Source: Mytilisepta virgata
Lineage: Eukaryota; Mollusca; Bivalvia; Mytilida; Mytilidae
Assembly: GCA_028015205.1 (NCBI GenBank)
Contig: CM051518.1
Location: 54,732,372-54,796,371 of the forward strand
Direction of reading: 5' to 3'
Length of the DNA stretch: 64,000 nucleotides
This document shows, piece by piece, positions 39,643 to 54,196 of the stretch; position 1 is the first letter of the stretch; the number at the start of each line of letters is the position of its first letter. The notes under the pieces are model-generated. The model saw nothing but the letters and a program-made list of their open reading frames with translations. It was not told the origin of the DNA and ran no database searches. Both the position numbers and the translations under genes were made by a program.

Positions 39643-42600
39643 ATGGTAAGTCATATAATATCTCTCTCTCTCTCTCTTACATGTATATTTAACAGTTAAT
39701 TTCCTTTGACCTTACTTATGGTTGAAAAAATACACGAATAGAAACTATGGTGCTTGCAATGTATACATGTAACACTTAAATATCCACAACTTGGCCGAAT
39801 CGGAGAAAATAAAGGGGGGACCAGTCTTTTTATTAGACACTTTTTTAAATACCAATTTTTTTTTAACGTTTGAGCATTACTATTCCTCCACTGAATACAA
39901 TTAGAGTCTTAGAGTTAGAATTTCAATTTTTTGTAGTCCGTCGTATCTGCATTTCCTATAACGAGTGATTCAAATGTTTGCTTACTATTAACATGCTATT
40001 GTATTATTGGTTGCGGTGTTATTAAAAGTACAAGCAGATTTGTATCAAACGGGGATTTGTGTGAAATTTTACATGGATTACACATGTAGTCGAATACAGA
40101 ATAAATGTCTAAAAAATAATGTGTTAAGAATAGATAAAGAATTTGGGTATAAAATACTGAATAAAGAAATTAGAAGAAAGAAATTCTGCTTGAACAAAAT
40201 GTGTTATATCATCTATATGGCAAACAAAATTTTACAAGACATATTATCGGAAAATAAATACCAGCAAAATGTAAATTCGTTTGCAGATGGTTGGAATTAA
40301 GGCTTATTATAAAAAGGTTTGTATTAGCATTTTTTTCAAGTTAGACTGACGTGTTACCTTTTAGTAGTATAATACTTCACATGTGAATAATCAAATATTG
40401 AGGGGGGTGTTGATAGTAAAGGACACGAACAAAAAGTTATTTATGGTATCACTCAGTGTCAATTTTCATTTACGGCCTCCCCGCCCACACATGTCACTCG
40501 CATTTTTACCAAGAAAGATTTAACAAAAATTCAAAGAATGTAAACCACCTCTTAAAGTCGGATGGGTAACGACCTGAAAACATTTTTCGTTTTTTTGTTT
40601 TTTTCTTTTTTTTTTTGCTTACCAAAATTAAAACTATAAAAATTTCATCTTCAAGGATTCTGTTATCCGAAGTTTATTTAATTCCCATTGTTTCATGTGT
40701 TTAGGATGATTATGGTCTGACAAAAGAACAGTGTGAAGGTAGGTTCTACAAATTATATACCATTTTATTTATTATAGTTGCGTATTAGTAAAAAAATGTA
40801 GCAATAGGATTGTGAATTGTATATCACAGGTGATAGCTATCTATATAGTGGGCATGATCCTCTGTGGTGCCCATTAAGCGTTTACCACCTTTACTCCATT
40901 TTCATGATGTCAGATGTTCCACGACAACAAAACGAATGGCAACTTCTGTTGAAACGGATGTTTGCTAATCAAATCTAATCTGTCTCTCTTTAGGGCAGAT
41001 ATGTACGTCCATAATACCACAGGTGCTCGTGGACAGGATTTCTGGTCCTTTGAACCCTTTAGCGTGTAACCCCTGTAGAGCAAAAATTTACTTTGAAACA
41101 TCTACACGTTGAAAAAAATATTAAAATTCGACTCATTCCAATTTGCACGCAAGTTACATTTTAAAAACAATGACACATGGTGTATTGTTAATATTTGAAG
41201 GAAGAAGTTTCATGTATATTTGTTTAGTTAGGTTTTACGCCGTTTTCAGCACATTTGGCGGCCATTTTTTATTGTTTTTTTATGATTTCGTTTAACTTTA
41301 TTCCAAACATTTTTGTTTATTTATACTCTGTTTTTTTGTATCGGTGAAGTACACTAAAATTTATCATATATATTTATTATTCATTATCCCAGAAATAAAA
41401 AAGACATTCGAATGGTTTGACAGAGATGCAGATGGTCTGATAGATGTAAACGAAATATGTTTGGCTTTAAGGGTAGGAGGTTTGAATCCAACTACTGGTC
41501 AAGCTAAAGAAATGATAGAATCTGTAGATGCGGATGGTGAGTACATGTAAAAAATTATACTTGTATTATCTTTTTGTCAATAAGAGAAATCCTACACACG
41601 GTACAATCGTCATTTAGAAAATAAATCAGTACATACATGTAGTTAGATTATCTTCTAGATTGTTTCCAAATCTAGTGGTCATTTTTTCCCTTGTCGATCC
41701 TCACTGCATTCAGAAAAGAGAGAATGTGTAACTTTTTTAAGTCTATAAAGTATAAAAATGAATACCAGACTATCGAATTCATCACCAAAGCAATTTGCAT
41801 ATACATGTACATGTACTTCTATGATAATACTATATACGCGTGCGTTTAATTACAGGCAATCTGTCACTGGACCTAGTTAAATTTTCTGCCTGATAAAAAT
41901 TATTTCATCCCGTGGATACGACAGTAAAATATTTCCATGAGTTATGTACAGCTCCGCTACTATTTAATAATTCTTAGTAACGGACTTCTAGCTACATCAT
42001 GGAAATAAATTGTAACAGCAAATCTTGTTTGAGCGCCTGTGCATTTGCTGTTTGTTTTTTAAATTGTTTATAAAAATATCTTATACGCCTGATGATGTGT
42101 TAAACAATACCTTTCCTAAGGTGACGGAAAAATAAATCAGCAAGAATTCAGAAAGATGATGGCAGAGAAAGCATTAAAAATAGATGAACAAGATGATCTT
42201 CGCAAAGCCTTTAAAGTTTTTGATAAAAATGGTGATGGACGTCTGTGTGCCGCAGAATTTAAAAAGGCATTAGCGTCTATAGGCGAGCCGTTAACGGACT
42301 CCGAGATAGACGAGCTAATAAGGAAAGGGGATATTGATAAGGATGGAATGATATCTTATGAAGGTTTGTTAATATATCGTCTGATCATTATTTATGGTGA
42401 ATTAACCGTTCATAAATGTTCTAAGCAGTTTCAAATAGGGGCTATTTGTAGATCTCGGGAAAAAGCACAGGAACTGAAGTTGCATTCATTTGCTTGACTA
42501 CACCAAGTGAAAGAAATAGTACTGTTTAATATCGGGCGAAGCCCGACTTAGTGTAGAATATGGGTCTCAAATCCAGATATCAAGTAGACTGTAGTTTCAA

Positions 42601-44217
42601 ACCGGAAGTAGCATTTGTAAATCTATCCAAGAAACCCTAAAAAATACAGCACGACTTCCGGTTTAAATATGTTCGCACTTGCACAACTTAAAAAGAAATT
42701 ATTTTTTGGCGACAGCCAAAACATAATTTCTATACGATATAATTTTCCACCGACTTTTTTTCGAGTATTTGTGCGCATTGGGAACTTTATTCGAAAATTT
42801 CTTCAATGACCTACAAATATGACACCATAACAACGGCTTCCAATATGGCCGTGTTTACATGACGACGGACTAAAAAATATTGCTACGCCGGTACATTGAA
42901 ATATGGGCTTCGCCCGATTTTAGGCTAAAGCCTACTCCATATTAGCTGTGGCATTGTAAATGTGCACCTTATATTCAGGGATGTCAAAAACTTGCTTGAA
43001 GACTTGAAAATCTAATTCATCAGTAAAGATATTTCTTGGTATCGGCATAATATGTGATAAAATGATTAATACATAGTCTTTTTCATACTGCTCGTGTTAT
43101 CAACCCTCGACTGATGTCGTCCCTTGGGCTATAAAGCTCTTGAGGCTGATATCAAGGTCTCGGGCTGATAACAAGAGCAATATGAAAAAGGCCATGTATT
43201 AATCTATAATAACATGTAATCTAGTTCAACGATTCAAGGTTATAATTCTAAGTCTTTGATTATTGCATTCATATGTAGGTTCCGGTCACCTGACTTCCGG
43301 TTCCGGTGACGTCACTTCCGCTTCCGATGACGGCACTTCTGCTGCCGGTGACGTTACTTCCGATGTTTTTTGTTGTGTTTGAAACTGATTCCAAAATAAA
43401 ACTGCTGATACTAACTAAGCTTATGTTCATCTGAATATGTTACTTACATGTAACAGTTGGTATTCTGCTAACGGCACTGTTACATTTTGTATTTAGAATT
43501 GTTTTAGGTATTTTTTATTTGTATGTTTCTTTTCTGTAAATCTCATTGAATCCAATATAAAGTTTAAAACGATTCTTGTTATTTTATTGTGGTTTATTAT
43601 AGAAGGTCGCATATCTATCATGATAGCATTTTAGGTCACCAAAAAGTAAATGTTTCTCATATTTTTCTTTAAAATACCGGAGTTTGGATTATTGAATTTA
43701 ATGTAATAAATTCTTTGATACCAATTTTGATGCACAAAATATGCACATTCGTCGATTTACGACTCCTCAGTTGTGCTGAAAACCTAAAAGTAGAATAGCA
43801 GAACATTCCAAATGACTAAAATGATTGAAGCCAATACTATCTAATGACAGAGCTAAGCACGAAGGATGTACTCCTTAGTTTTAACAGAATTCAAAATTTT
43901 CGTAACAGTAAATTGAAGAAAGTATCGAAATACTAGCAACTGAGCTGTTACAACCTGTGAAAATTGTCAATGGAAGACAATCTTAAATAATGTTCTTGTT
44001 ATGCTCTAAAGATGAATTGGACAAAAATTGCTAATATCCATTTCTTTTAATTTATATAGATGCTTTCAGATGAATGGTCTCATACCCAAAACCCCTCATA
44101 AGAATTAAGTTTTATTGATATAACTTAAAATATATCTTTTCAAATTTTATTAAAAAATATACTTATTTTATTGCAGAATTTGTGATACTAATGACAGAGA
44201 TCCACCCTGACAGTTGA
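39643..44217 (+). CDS. CaM-like gene D: divergent four-EF-hand protein (154 aa)
   Basis: Exons: 39643-39645 (ATG), 40705-40738, 41393-41536, 42121-42363, 44177-44217. GT-AG; introns 2-4 are phase 1. The protein starts MDDYGLTKEQCEEIKKTFEW. All four loops have Asp1, Gly6 and Glu12: DRDADGLIDVNE (22-33), DADGDGKINQQE (58-69), DKNGDGRLCAAE (95-106, Cys at position 9) and DIDKDGMISYEE (131-142). The CaM Lys115 motif is replaced by GEPLTDSE. The linker AEKALKIDEQDDLRKAF keeps the exon at 243 nt. The C-terminus is EEFVILMTEIHPDS, five residues longer than CaM. Several CaM target-groove Mets are absent (helix 2 reads EICLALRVGGLNP for [13 protein letters not shown]), so the partners may differ. (TC)n lies just after the ATG donor; intron 4 holds a palindromic element. 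Confidence 0.94.
39646..40704. other. Gene D intron 1
   Basis: (TC)n at 39661-39677. The frame at 40007-40300 (97 aa) has no recognisable domain and is probably fortuitous. Confidence 0.45.
40739..41392. other. Gene D intron 2
   Basis: Holds a SINE family B 3' fragment in reverse at 41223-41270 (TAGTTAGGTTTTACGCCGTT, TTCAGCACATTTGG); otherwise nothing recognised. Confidence 0.55.
42529..42945. repeat. Palindromic element with GGGCGAAGCCC ends in gene D intron 4
   Basis: AATATCGGGCGAAGCCCGAC (from 42529) is mirrored by ATATGGGCTTCGCCCGATTT (42901-42920) followed by AAAGCCTACTCCATATTA. Each end is itself a small hairpin. The interior has no coding capacity. Confidence 0.55.
43064..43203. repeat. 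Foldback element in gene D intron 4
   Basis: The left arm ATTAATACATAGTCTTTTTC ATACTGCTCGTGTTATCA and the right arm TGATAACAAGAGCAATATGA AAAAGGCCATGTATTAAT are inverted copies (~45 bp) around a CTCGACTGATGTCG/GGCTGATATC core. A half copy is at 28555-28615. Confidence 0.7.
43710..43975 (+). repeat. Dispersed repeat family D, compact copy
   Basis: TTTGATACCAATTTTGATGC, AAAATATGCACATTCGTCGA, TACGACTCCTCAGTTGTGCT, then GACTAAAATGATTGAAGCCA and TATCTAATGACAGAGCTAAG, ending AGCAACTGAGCTGTTACAAC. It has a single interior unit where the 24.5-kb copy has the 35-bp array, so it shows the pre-expansion form. Confidence 0.65.
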
Positions 44218-44441
44218 CGGATTTTATTTACATGTGAATCACAAAATTTATTCTTACTGAGGATTACATCCTATATTGTAAACATGAATGCCTTTATTTT
44301 ATCATTCCTAGGTGCATATTCATGATTTTGTTACTTTAATTTGAATAATGAAAAGATTAATTAAATGATTGCATACATAATTATTGATAATTTGAATAGG
44401 AAATGATATGGAATACACATCAATGACATTACATCACATTA

Positions 44442-45470
44442 AAATCATATACGTCCGTAGATATGGCTAGTTATAGCACACAAATCTATCTCGCCTGAAT
44501 CAACATAGTGCACAAAAAAGGTAAGGTTTAGCGAACAACCATTTAACTTCAAAGGGAGGGGGGGGGGGGGGGGGTTATGGTCTTTGTGAAAAAAATATTC
44601 TGATTCTAAAGGGGAGGAAAAAAATAATCTGTTGCAGCAAGGGCCAAATAAAATCATATACGTACGTAGATATGGCAAGGTTATAGCACACAAATCTGTC
44701 TCGCCTGAATCAACGTATTGCACAAAAAGGGTGCGGTTTAGTGAACAACCATTTAACTTCAAGGGGGGGGGGGGGTTATGTTTTTTGTGAAAAACATATT
44801 CTGATTCTAAAGGGGAGGAAAAAAATAATCTGTTGCAGCAAGGGCCAAATAAAATCATATACGTACGTAGATATGGCAAGGTTATAGCACACAAATCTAT
44901 CTCGCCTGAATCAACGTAGTGCACAAAAAGGGTACGGTTTAGCGAACAACCATTTAACTTCAAAAGGGGGGGGGGGGGGTATGGTTTTTGTGAAAAAAAT
45001 ATTCTGATTCTAAAGGGGAGGGAAAAAATAATCTGTTGCAGCAAGGGCCAAATAAAATCATATACGTACGAAGATATGGCAAGGTTGTAGCACACAAATC
45101 TGTCTCGCCTGAATCAACGTAGTGCACAAAAAGGGTACGGTTTAGCGAACAACCATTTAACTTCAAGGGGGGGGGGGGGTTATGTTTTTTGTGAAAAACA
45201 TATTCTGATTCTAAAGGGGAGGAAAAAAATAATCTGTTGCAGCAAGGGCCAAATAAAATCATATACGTACGTAGATATGGCAAGGTTATAGCACACAAAT
45301 CTGTCTCGCCTGAATCAACGTATTGCACAAAAAGGGTACGGTTTAGCGAACAACCATTTAACTTCAAGGGGGGGGGGGTATGGTTTTTGTTGCAGCAAGG
45401 GCCAAAAAAAATATGTTTTACAAAACTATGGAAAAAAAATTCTGGGTGAGATATACACGTATTTAAAAAA
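44442..45470. repeat. ~205-bp tandem array, five units, each with a poly-G tract
   Basis: The unit start AAATCATATACGTACGTAGA recurs at 44442, 44651, 44852, 45055 and 45256 (spacing 209, 201, 203, 201). Each unit has TCTGTCTCGCCTGAATCAAC, GCGAACAACCATTTAACTTC, a G run of about 9-18, TTCTGATTCTAAAGGGGAGG and TGTTGCAGCAAGGGCCAAA. The long minus-strand frames across it are repetitive artefacts. Confidence 0.95.
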
Positions 45471-46260
45471 AATTGAATCCGAGAGTTGATTTAAAAAATC
45501 ACAAGCATTACAAGATAAGCTTTAGACCATTATTTAATACAAACCTGACTTGATTTATTTTGAACATAATAAAAAATTTTCCTTAGTTTTTTCAGTCATA
45601 CTTGACCTTTCAGTGATTAACCATCAAGATGAAGAGCAACAATCATGACAATTAAAGCATTGTTCCTTTTTAGCTCACCTGGCCCAAAGAGCTATGTGAG
45701 CTTTTGTCATCACTTGGAGTCCGTCGTCCGTCTGTAAACTTTTACATTTTGATCTTCTCCTCTGAAACCCCTAGACCAAATGAACTGAAACTTGGTGTGA
45801 AGCATCTATGGAAGGACCTTTATAAAGTTTGCATATTTCGTTCCGGTCGGACAACTAATATGGCTGCCATGAAGAATTCTTATTTCTGATTGGTCAAAAT
45901 TTCAAAAATCTCCTCCTCTGAAACCTGAAAGCCAAATTAACTGATACTTGGTATGAAACATCTATGGAAGGTCCATTACAATTACTCTTGAAATAAAATG
46001 GATTGATTGTGGGGCTTTCAGGTGAGCGATACAGGCTCAAGTCTCTTGAATCTCTTGTTTAAAAATGTATGCATGTACATATACCCAAAGTGTGTCTACA
46101 CAGTACTGTGTGGAATTATGATTTATCTTGTTTTAAATTTACAAATGAAAAGTATATGCAAACGTTTTATCATAAAAACAAATTCATAGTATATACAAAA
46201 TTTATTTACTGCGAGTGATTTCATAGGTATAAATACACCTTTCTGGGCGTTGCTCAAAAA
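45365..46260. repeat. Segment shared with 31045-32330 (copy 2, intergenic D-E)
   Basis: Same order of blocks as copy 1, without the SINE insert. It contains TTAGCTCACCTGGCCCAAAG and GGAGTCCGTCGTCCGTC. It follows directly on the tandem array, whose unit corresponds to the single poly-G unit at 31015-31110. Confidence 0.8.
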
Positions 46261-47804
46261 AAATATTTTCTGATTCGACTTGGTAAGAAAAAAAATAATT
46301 TGGTTTGATTGTAGTCATGTAAATGTACATAATCTACACATTTGTACCAGTCATTGAATCATGAAAATGAGGTCAGGGTCGGGTGACATAGAACAAGATA
46401 TATACATATAATGTATCACCTGACGAAGAATTGGACAAATTACCTTTGGTTTATGTCGGATGATAGCTAAAAAATTCACGCTGAAAAATTTGATGTATGT
46501 TTAACACAGATGAAAATATAAATTACGTAACAGTTTGATTCACAAATCTACTGATTGAATTATGAAAAAATATTAATAACCGGAAACAGAATAATAATTT
46601 TTACAAGGTCAATTGCACTAGAAAATTAGGCAGAAGTCCATTTCGCTCAGTTAGATTTCCTGTCTAACAATACAATTTATACAAACGCTATTTAGGGAAC
46701 AGTCATTATTTATCAGCTGAAGGAGTCGGATCAAATTTTTCACTTTATTTTATCGGCAAACCCCCCCCCTCCCCCATCCTCACAATCGCTCTTATGAATC
46801 ACATAATGACCCCCCCCCCCCCCCCCTTAGAACTAAGTTCCAAAAGCATGACCCCCTCGCCTATCCTGATTTATAAACAGTTGCGAATTGTGATGCCAGC
46901 TTTATGGTTACAGACATTGGTCTTGATAACAGTAGTTCAATAATCAAATTGCAACAGCATTCAAACGAATGGAGTTTGTCAAATACTTATATTTTCATAT
47001 TTATTTTAAAAATAGTTACAGTTCTTTACTTATTTTAATTATAACAGACCCTGCGAAAGTTCCATGGACACTGACAGACACCAAAGTGATGATTTTAAAT
47101 TAAAACAAATTGCAAGGTAGACAAGTGATAACAATAGAAATCACCAAAAACGACTATTTATATAAATATGGACAGGCCATTTTAGATACATGATTGCGTA
47201 GTGAAAATCATGTTTTATATACTAAATTAGAATTTTTCCTTTAAAATTACATGAAAAGACAAATTAAGAATGATTTGTTTTATTTTGAAACACCGAATAC
47301 ATTGATGTATTTATTACAATTTATACATTAATATATGTAGAATATATGTAGAATAAATCAATAGAAAAAACTTTCATACGTAAGCCAAAATTATGATGAA
47401 AAGTTAAAGAAGATATAATAAGAAGATATAATATATTGTGCTAATTGATGAAATCATATAATATGGAAATGAGACTATTAAGGGATAGTTATTGTGATTG
47501 CAGACTTACTCCAGAAAATATCGTTAAGACTTTTTATACTTTTCAGAAATAAAAACTTTCATCGTATGATTCCCCCCGCCCCCTCCCAGTAAAATAATCT
47601 TTTTGTGAGCAACCCCCCCCCCCCCCCCCCCAGTGATATTTTTGGTTTGGCGTTTGGCAATACTCCCCTCCCTAATTTGCACCGACCCCCTCAGCTGATA
47701 AATAATGAATGTTCCCTTACAGTAGTTTTAGTTTTTCTTCCTGAAATAAAATATATTTGTACGTCATTCATATATTGTACTTCACAAAATTGCCTACGTC
47801 TATT
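46261..47804. other. Intergenic D-E with poly-C tracts, no gene seen
   Basis: C runs at about 46760-46776, 46810-46827 and 47608-47630. The flanking text resembles the other poly-G/C repeats of the window in reverse (for example CCCCCCTCCCCCATCC). A Pro-rich frame at 47605-47826 is not a gene. Confidence 0.45.
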
Positions 47805-47806
47805 AC

Positions 47807-47950
47807 CTAGTGAGCTAGCACGTTAAAAAGCCGGCTCAGCTTATCGGTCAAGTAAAAACTATGGATATTGATTCATAGCAAATCAACGTGTTCTCGTCCT
47901 GACATACATGTACTAATTGCCTGTGGAAGATAACCAATAATCCATCCATT
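47807..47950 (+). mobile_element. SINE family A 3' fragment
   Basis: CTAGTGAGCTAGCACGTTAA, AAAGCCGGCTCAGC, GTTCTCGTCCTGACATACAT and TAATCCATCCATTT match the 3' half of the SINE at 21759. The head is missing. Confidence 0.7.
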
Positions 47951-48094
47951 TTACCAGCTATTTTCAAAGGATACAATGATTGAAATTTAACTAGAAAAGC
48001 ATTTCCCCTTACATGGTAGTTTCCAGAATATACATGAAAATTTCATTTAGTTTCACTTATAGATTCAATGCTTTTGTGGTGTTAGAGATGTTTT

Positions 48095-48177
48095 TGAGAC
48101 TAATTCGACCAATCAGATGTTTTTCAGACAAATTCGACCAATCAGATGTTTTTTTCAGACAAATTCGACCAATCAAA
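48095..48177. repeat. Three-copy ~33-bp tandem repeat
   Basis: AATTCGACCAATCAGATGTT TTT..CAGACA is repeated at about 48102, 48131 and 48164, the last copy diverging at its 3' end. Confidence 0.7.
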
Positions 48178-48953
48178 AACTAGAGTTACTTGAAGATGAC
48201 AATAATGCTAAAGTTTTCGGACGATAAATTTTTATGCAAAACGTTTATAGATACCCCAATATTTCCTAATATTTGTACATGTATCAAGTTTTAGGACGGA
48301 AGATGCTATAAATTGTTTTCCAATAAAACAGAGAATTGTCCGTTGGGGTCATGTTGTTTGTTTAACCACATTATTAAATATTACAGAGATCCTTCTCTTT
48401 ATATTTTTTTTGAAAATGTTTGTTCATTTGACCCGAGAGTTTAAGAAAAGATTGATTAGCAAAAAATTTGACAGACGAACGAGGTCAGGTGAGCTAACCT
48501 GATAAGAGGGCATCTTTTAAAAGCACATTATTCCACCTAGCGTCAGTATACCGCATGAGCTAATCTTCTTGTCATTTCTATGTTAGTATAAGGACAAGCT
48601 TTCAAAAGGAACAGGAGTTCCCCAAATACACAGGTGATTTGGGACTGGATTTCCTCATCGAATCCTTGATTTTTTTCACATACATGTAATATTCATTATA
48701 AATCAGGTTCACTAAATTCAAAGGGCAACGATATCTCTTTTTCTCCTATTCTTGACGTGTTTAATCGGTGGGATAAAAATACGTAATATTTTTAACCACT
48801 TCCCGGTGATTAAATTTCTACATGGGAATTAGCGCCCTTTTTTCTACAGTTATTGGAACGATAAACTAGAGAAGTCCCGAAATGACGTCTATGTAAACAA
48901 ATACATAGCAACGACATTTTCTTCAGTTTTTTGTCGAAAACCATAGGAGAGAC

Positions 48954-49115
48954 AGATTCTCCTTCAATTTACTCGTGAGTTAAAGAATTTCTCCACCCTC
49001 AATAGTTAAATTTTAGATTTTAACACGCTTGCAAAAGCTCGCGTGTTGAAAATCGAAAATTGAACTATGTCGGGTGGAGATATTCCATAAGTCACTCGTG
49101 CCTGAAGGAGAATCT
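48954..49115. repeat. Foldback element (~75-bp arms)
   Basis: The left arm AGATTCTCCTTCAATTTACT CGTGAGT ... TTCTCCACCC ... TTTAGATTTTAACACGC pairs with GCGTGTTGAAAATCG ... GGGTGGAGATATTCC ... ACTCGTGCCTGAAGGAGAAT CT around the loop TTGCAAAAGCTC. There is no coding content. Confidence 0.75.
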
Positions 49116-49950
49116 ATATATATACATATTTCCCGAACTAAAGCTTTTAGTAAACTAATACAACTTCATGATTCATACATATCTTTAAATATGCTCAAAC
49201 AAAAAAATGAACTAATAAAAGTTGACCAGGAAAGCTGTTAGCAATACCATAAAAGTTCATCAATACACTATGTACAATTTAACTGCATTGTTCTTCTTAA
49301 TTTCAGTCATCAGGTTTAGTTTCTGTTATTCAATTACAAAGTACAGTAATTAGTCAATATTTTCAGTTGTTCTGTAGACTTAAAAACTCTTTGAGTTATC
49401 CCTCTTTGTTCACTGAACTACTTAGTAACCTAAACAGAAATCCTGATATCGTTATACCAGTGCAAGCATGGGTATCATAAAAAGGTGGAATAGCTTTTCT
49501 TACCCCTTGGACAGAGCACCCCACCATCTTCGGAGGGTGACATATTTGTTTCTTGTACAGTAATGAGTGAAAAAACATTATTGCTTTTCCAAGTGAATTA
49601 GCTCTACATTGTTGTTACTGATGACTTATCTATTCCCTATAACAATAATCATTTATTAGTACCGATTTGAGGTCAAATTTAATTGAAACAATATTCAAAA
49701 GTAAACCGAAATACTTTAATTCCCTTCATTAAAAAAATCTCTTTTCATGTGCTTGTCGTATCTATATTAAATATGCTCACTAAAACTTATGATTCAATGT
49801 TTTATCTAAGTATGAAATAAAGTTCTCTTAATTAATTGTTCCATTATTAGCCCATATTGTGTGAAAATATTCAGCGCATAATCTCTATGTCTCATTGCTT
49901 AAAGAAAACATGTCAAAACCACCCCCTCTCCTTCAATATAATGCGGTATA
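49116..49950. other. Intergenic D-E, no gene seen
   Basis: AT-rich; the minus frame at 49396-49578 has no domain. Confidence 0.4.
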
Positions 49951-49963
49951 ATTACTGGGCATA

Positions 49964-50490
49964 TTGGTAGTATGTCCGGTTGCCTCTGGTCACCTTATAG
50001 CTGAAAAATCATCCCTAGAAGTGGAGACGAATGACGAAACATGGAAATGTCGAATTGGTTCGGATCGTGTAAATGTATTTATGATTCCAGCATTTAAAGA
50101 CACTTATCTACCTAAACGTGTGAAATTTTCAGAAAAAACGTACATCCTCAATCAGTCAAATTATGATTTCAATCGTGTCTATTGCAGTTTTTATGTGATG
50201 ACGACCCAAAGAAATCGAGCCCTTATTTTAGTATTATAGATAAATGGAGCGAGCAGGCCAAGATTCTGGCAGGATCAATGTCATCTGGAACTATGACTGA
50301 ATCATATCGGTTATATAAAGGAGAAATTTCATTCGTGTTTTTATATTCAGTCATAAAACTACATAATAATAGAATTACACTTTCCAAAAATCACAATTTT
50401 ATGTTCTTTTTATTTAGATACTATATATATTTAAAGACAAATATGAATAAAATATTTCAACAATTCTACATTGTTATAAAGACAAAATAG
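49964..50490 (+). other. Unrecognised overlapping open frames upstream of gene E
   Basis: The frame at 49964-50239 (91 codons) reads ...VETNDETWKCRIGSDRVNVF..., and a second frame at 50182-50490 reads ...DDDPKKSSPYFSIIDKWSEQ... They overlap by about 57 nt in different frames, and TTGCAG at 50179-50184 could be an acceptor. The residue mix looks more protein-like than most AT-rich frames here, so this may be a frameshifted gene fragment or exon. I recognise no family. Confidence 0.2.
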
Positions 50491-50819
50491 ATTTAAGAAC
50501 GTGCCAATAATCCATGGAGATATGTCGCAGTGCAGGTCATTATGCCGCAATGCAAGTGAAATTAAATTCACATGTGTATGTAAATGAGGCATTAAGGTTT
50601 TATAAAAATGTTGAACTATGTTACAAAAAATTCAATTTGAGACAGGTACTGTAAATATCAGTGTAATATTTTAATTGGAAGAATTCTTAGTTGGCATATT
50701 TACTTACCAAAAGAGGTGATTCTGACGAACGTAGATATTGTTCTCCAAAAGTACCTACAAAAAATCAAAATATTATTTGAAATATTTTGTAATAATTTCA
50801 CAAATAAGGACAGGCCAAA

Positions 50820-53365
<2,546 letters not shown>

Positions 53366-53419
53366 TTTCTAGAAGAAAATGGAACATTAATGCTGTATAG
53401 TGTTTTAGACTGTTTAAAA

Positions 53420-53425
53420 AATAAA
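53420..53425 (+). promoter_or_regulatory. Poly(A) signal of gene E
   Basis: AATAAA lies 54 nt after the TAA stop. Confidence 0.5.
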
Positions 53426-54195
53426 TACTAGTACCTTTTCATGTACCCCAATTTCACATGCAGCATGCACAAGCAGCATTAAAAGTATATCTCCAGAAAA
53501 ATTTTACCTGTCAAAAAATTAGTACAATATTTCTACAAGTAGACCATTTGATGATATATACATAGTGTATTTCTAAATCAAATCATTTCCCCCTAGACAA
53601 GCTGGGTTGCCACGAAAATATTAGGTTTTCTTCAAACTGTTCTTTGGATATCTCAGCATACACCTTGAATCAGAACCTGCATGTATATGGTTTTTAAGGC
53701 AGCTTTTTGCATGTATTATAAAGTTGGGTTTCAGCACCAAAAGACGAAATTGGCCTTGCCTGAATTTGGGATAAACTGTTAAGATCCATTTGATTTTACT
53801 GTTCACTATCCTTTGGTTCTTTTTGAAGAAGGTGACCATCGTACACGTACCAAAATGAAGACAAATCCAAAAATAAGCACTGTAATCGGTCCTCAAACTT
53901 ATTTCATAAAAGTAAAGAACGGATGTAAAAATTTTAATTCTTAAACACAGGTTTGAAAAGTATGCTCTTAGGTTCTTAGTTAATTCCAAATCTTTCAAAA
54001 GACACTAAGCCTAAGGATTGGACCAGCCAAGCCGACAAAATAGCCTGTCAAATTGACGACTTACTAGCTAGATCTACTGTTGGCAGCCTTTTGAATGTCA
54101 GCATTGGAGCGTTGCTTACCAAGGGGTGCTGTAAAGTTTAACTTCCACCAGCTTTATTATTACTGCAACATATAGGTTTTTGTAATGCATATATA
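53426..54195. other. Intergenic E-F, no gene seen
   Basis: The minus frame at 53621-53998 (125 codons) has no recognisable domain and low-complexity AT-rich composition; not called. Confidence 0.4.
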
Positions 54196-54196
54196 T

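Noticed and set aside
40007..40300. 97-codon frame in gene D intron 1
   Set aside because: Lys/Asn/Ile-rich composition as expected of AT-rich DNA, no domain, no splice-site support.
44445..45367. Two long minus-strand frames (216 and 135 codons) with repeated LRTYMILFGPCCNRLFF blocks
   Set aside because: They are translations of the ~205-bp tandem array; the internal protein repeats simply follow the DNA repeats and the poly-C tracts encode the Pro runs.
53621..53998. 125-codon minus-strand frame between genes E and F
   Set aside because: No recognisable motif; composition fits AT-rich non-coding sequence.
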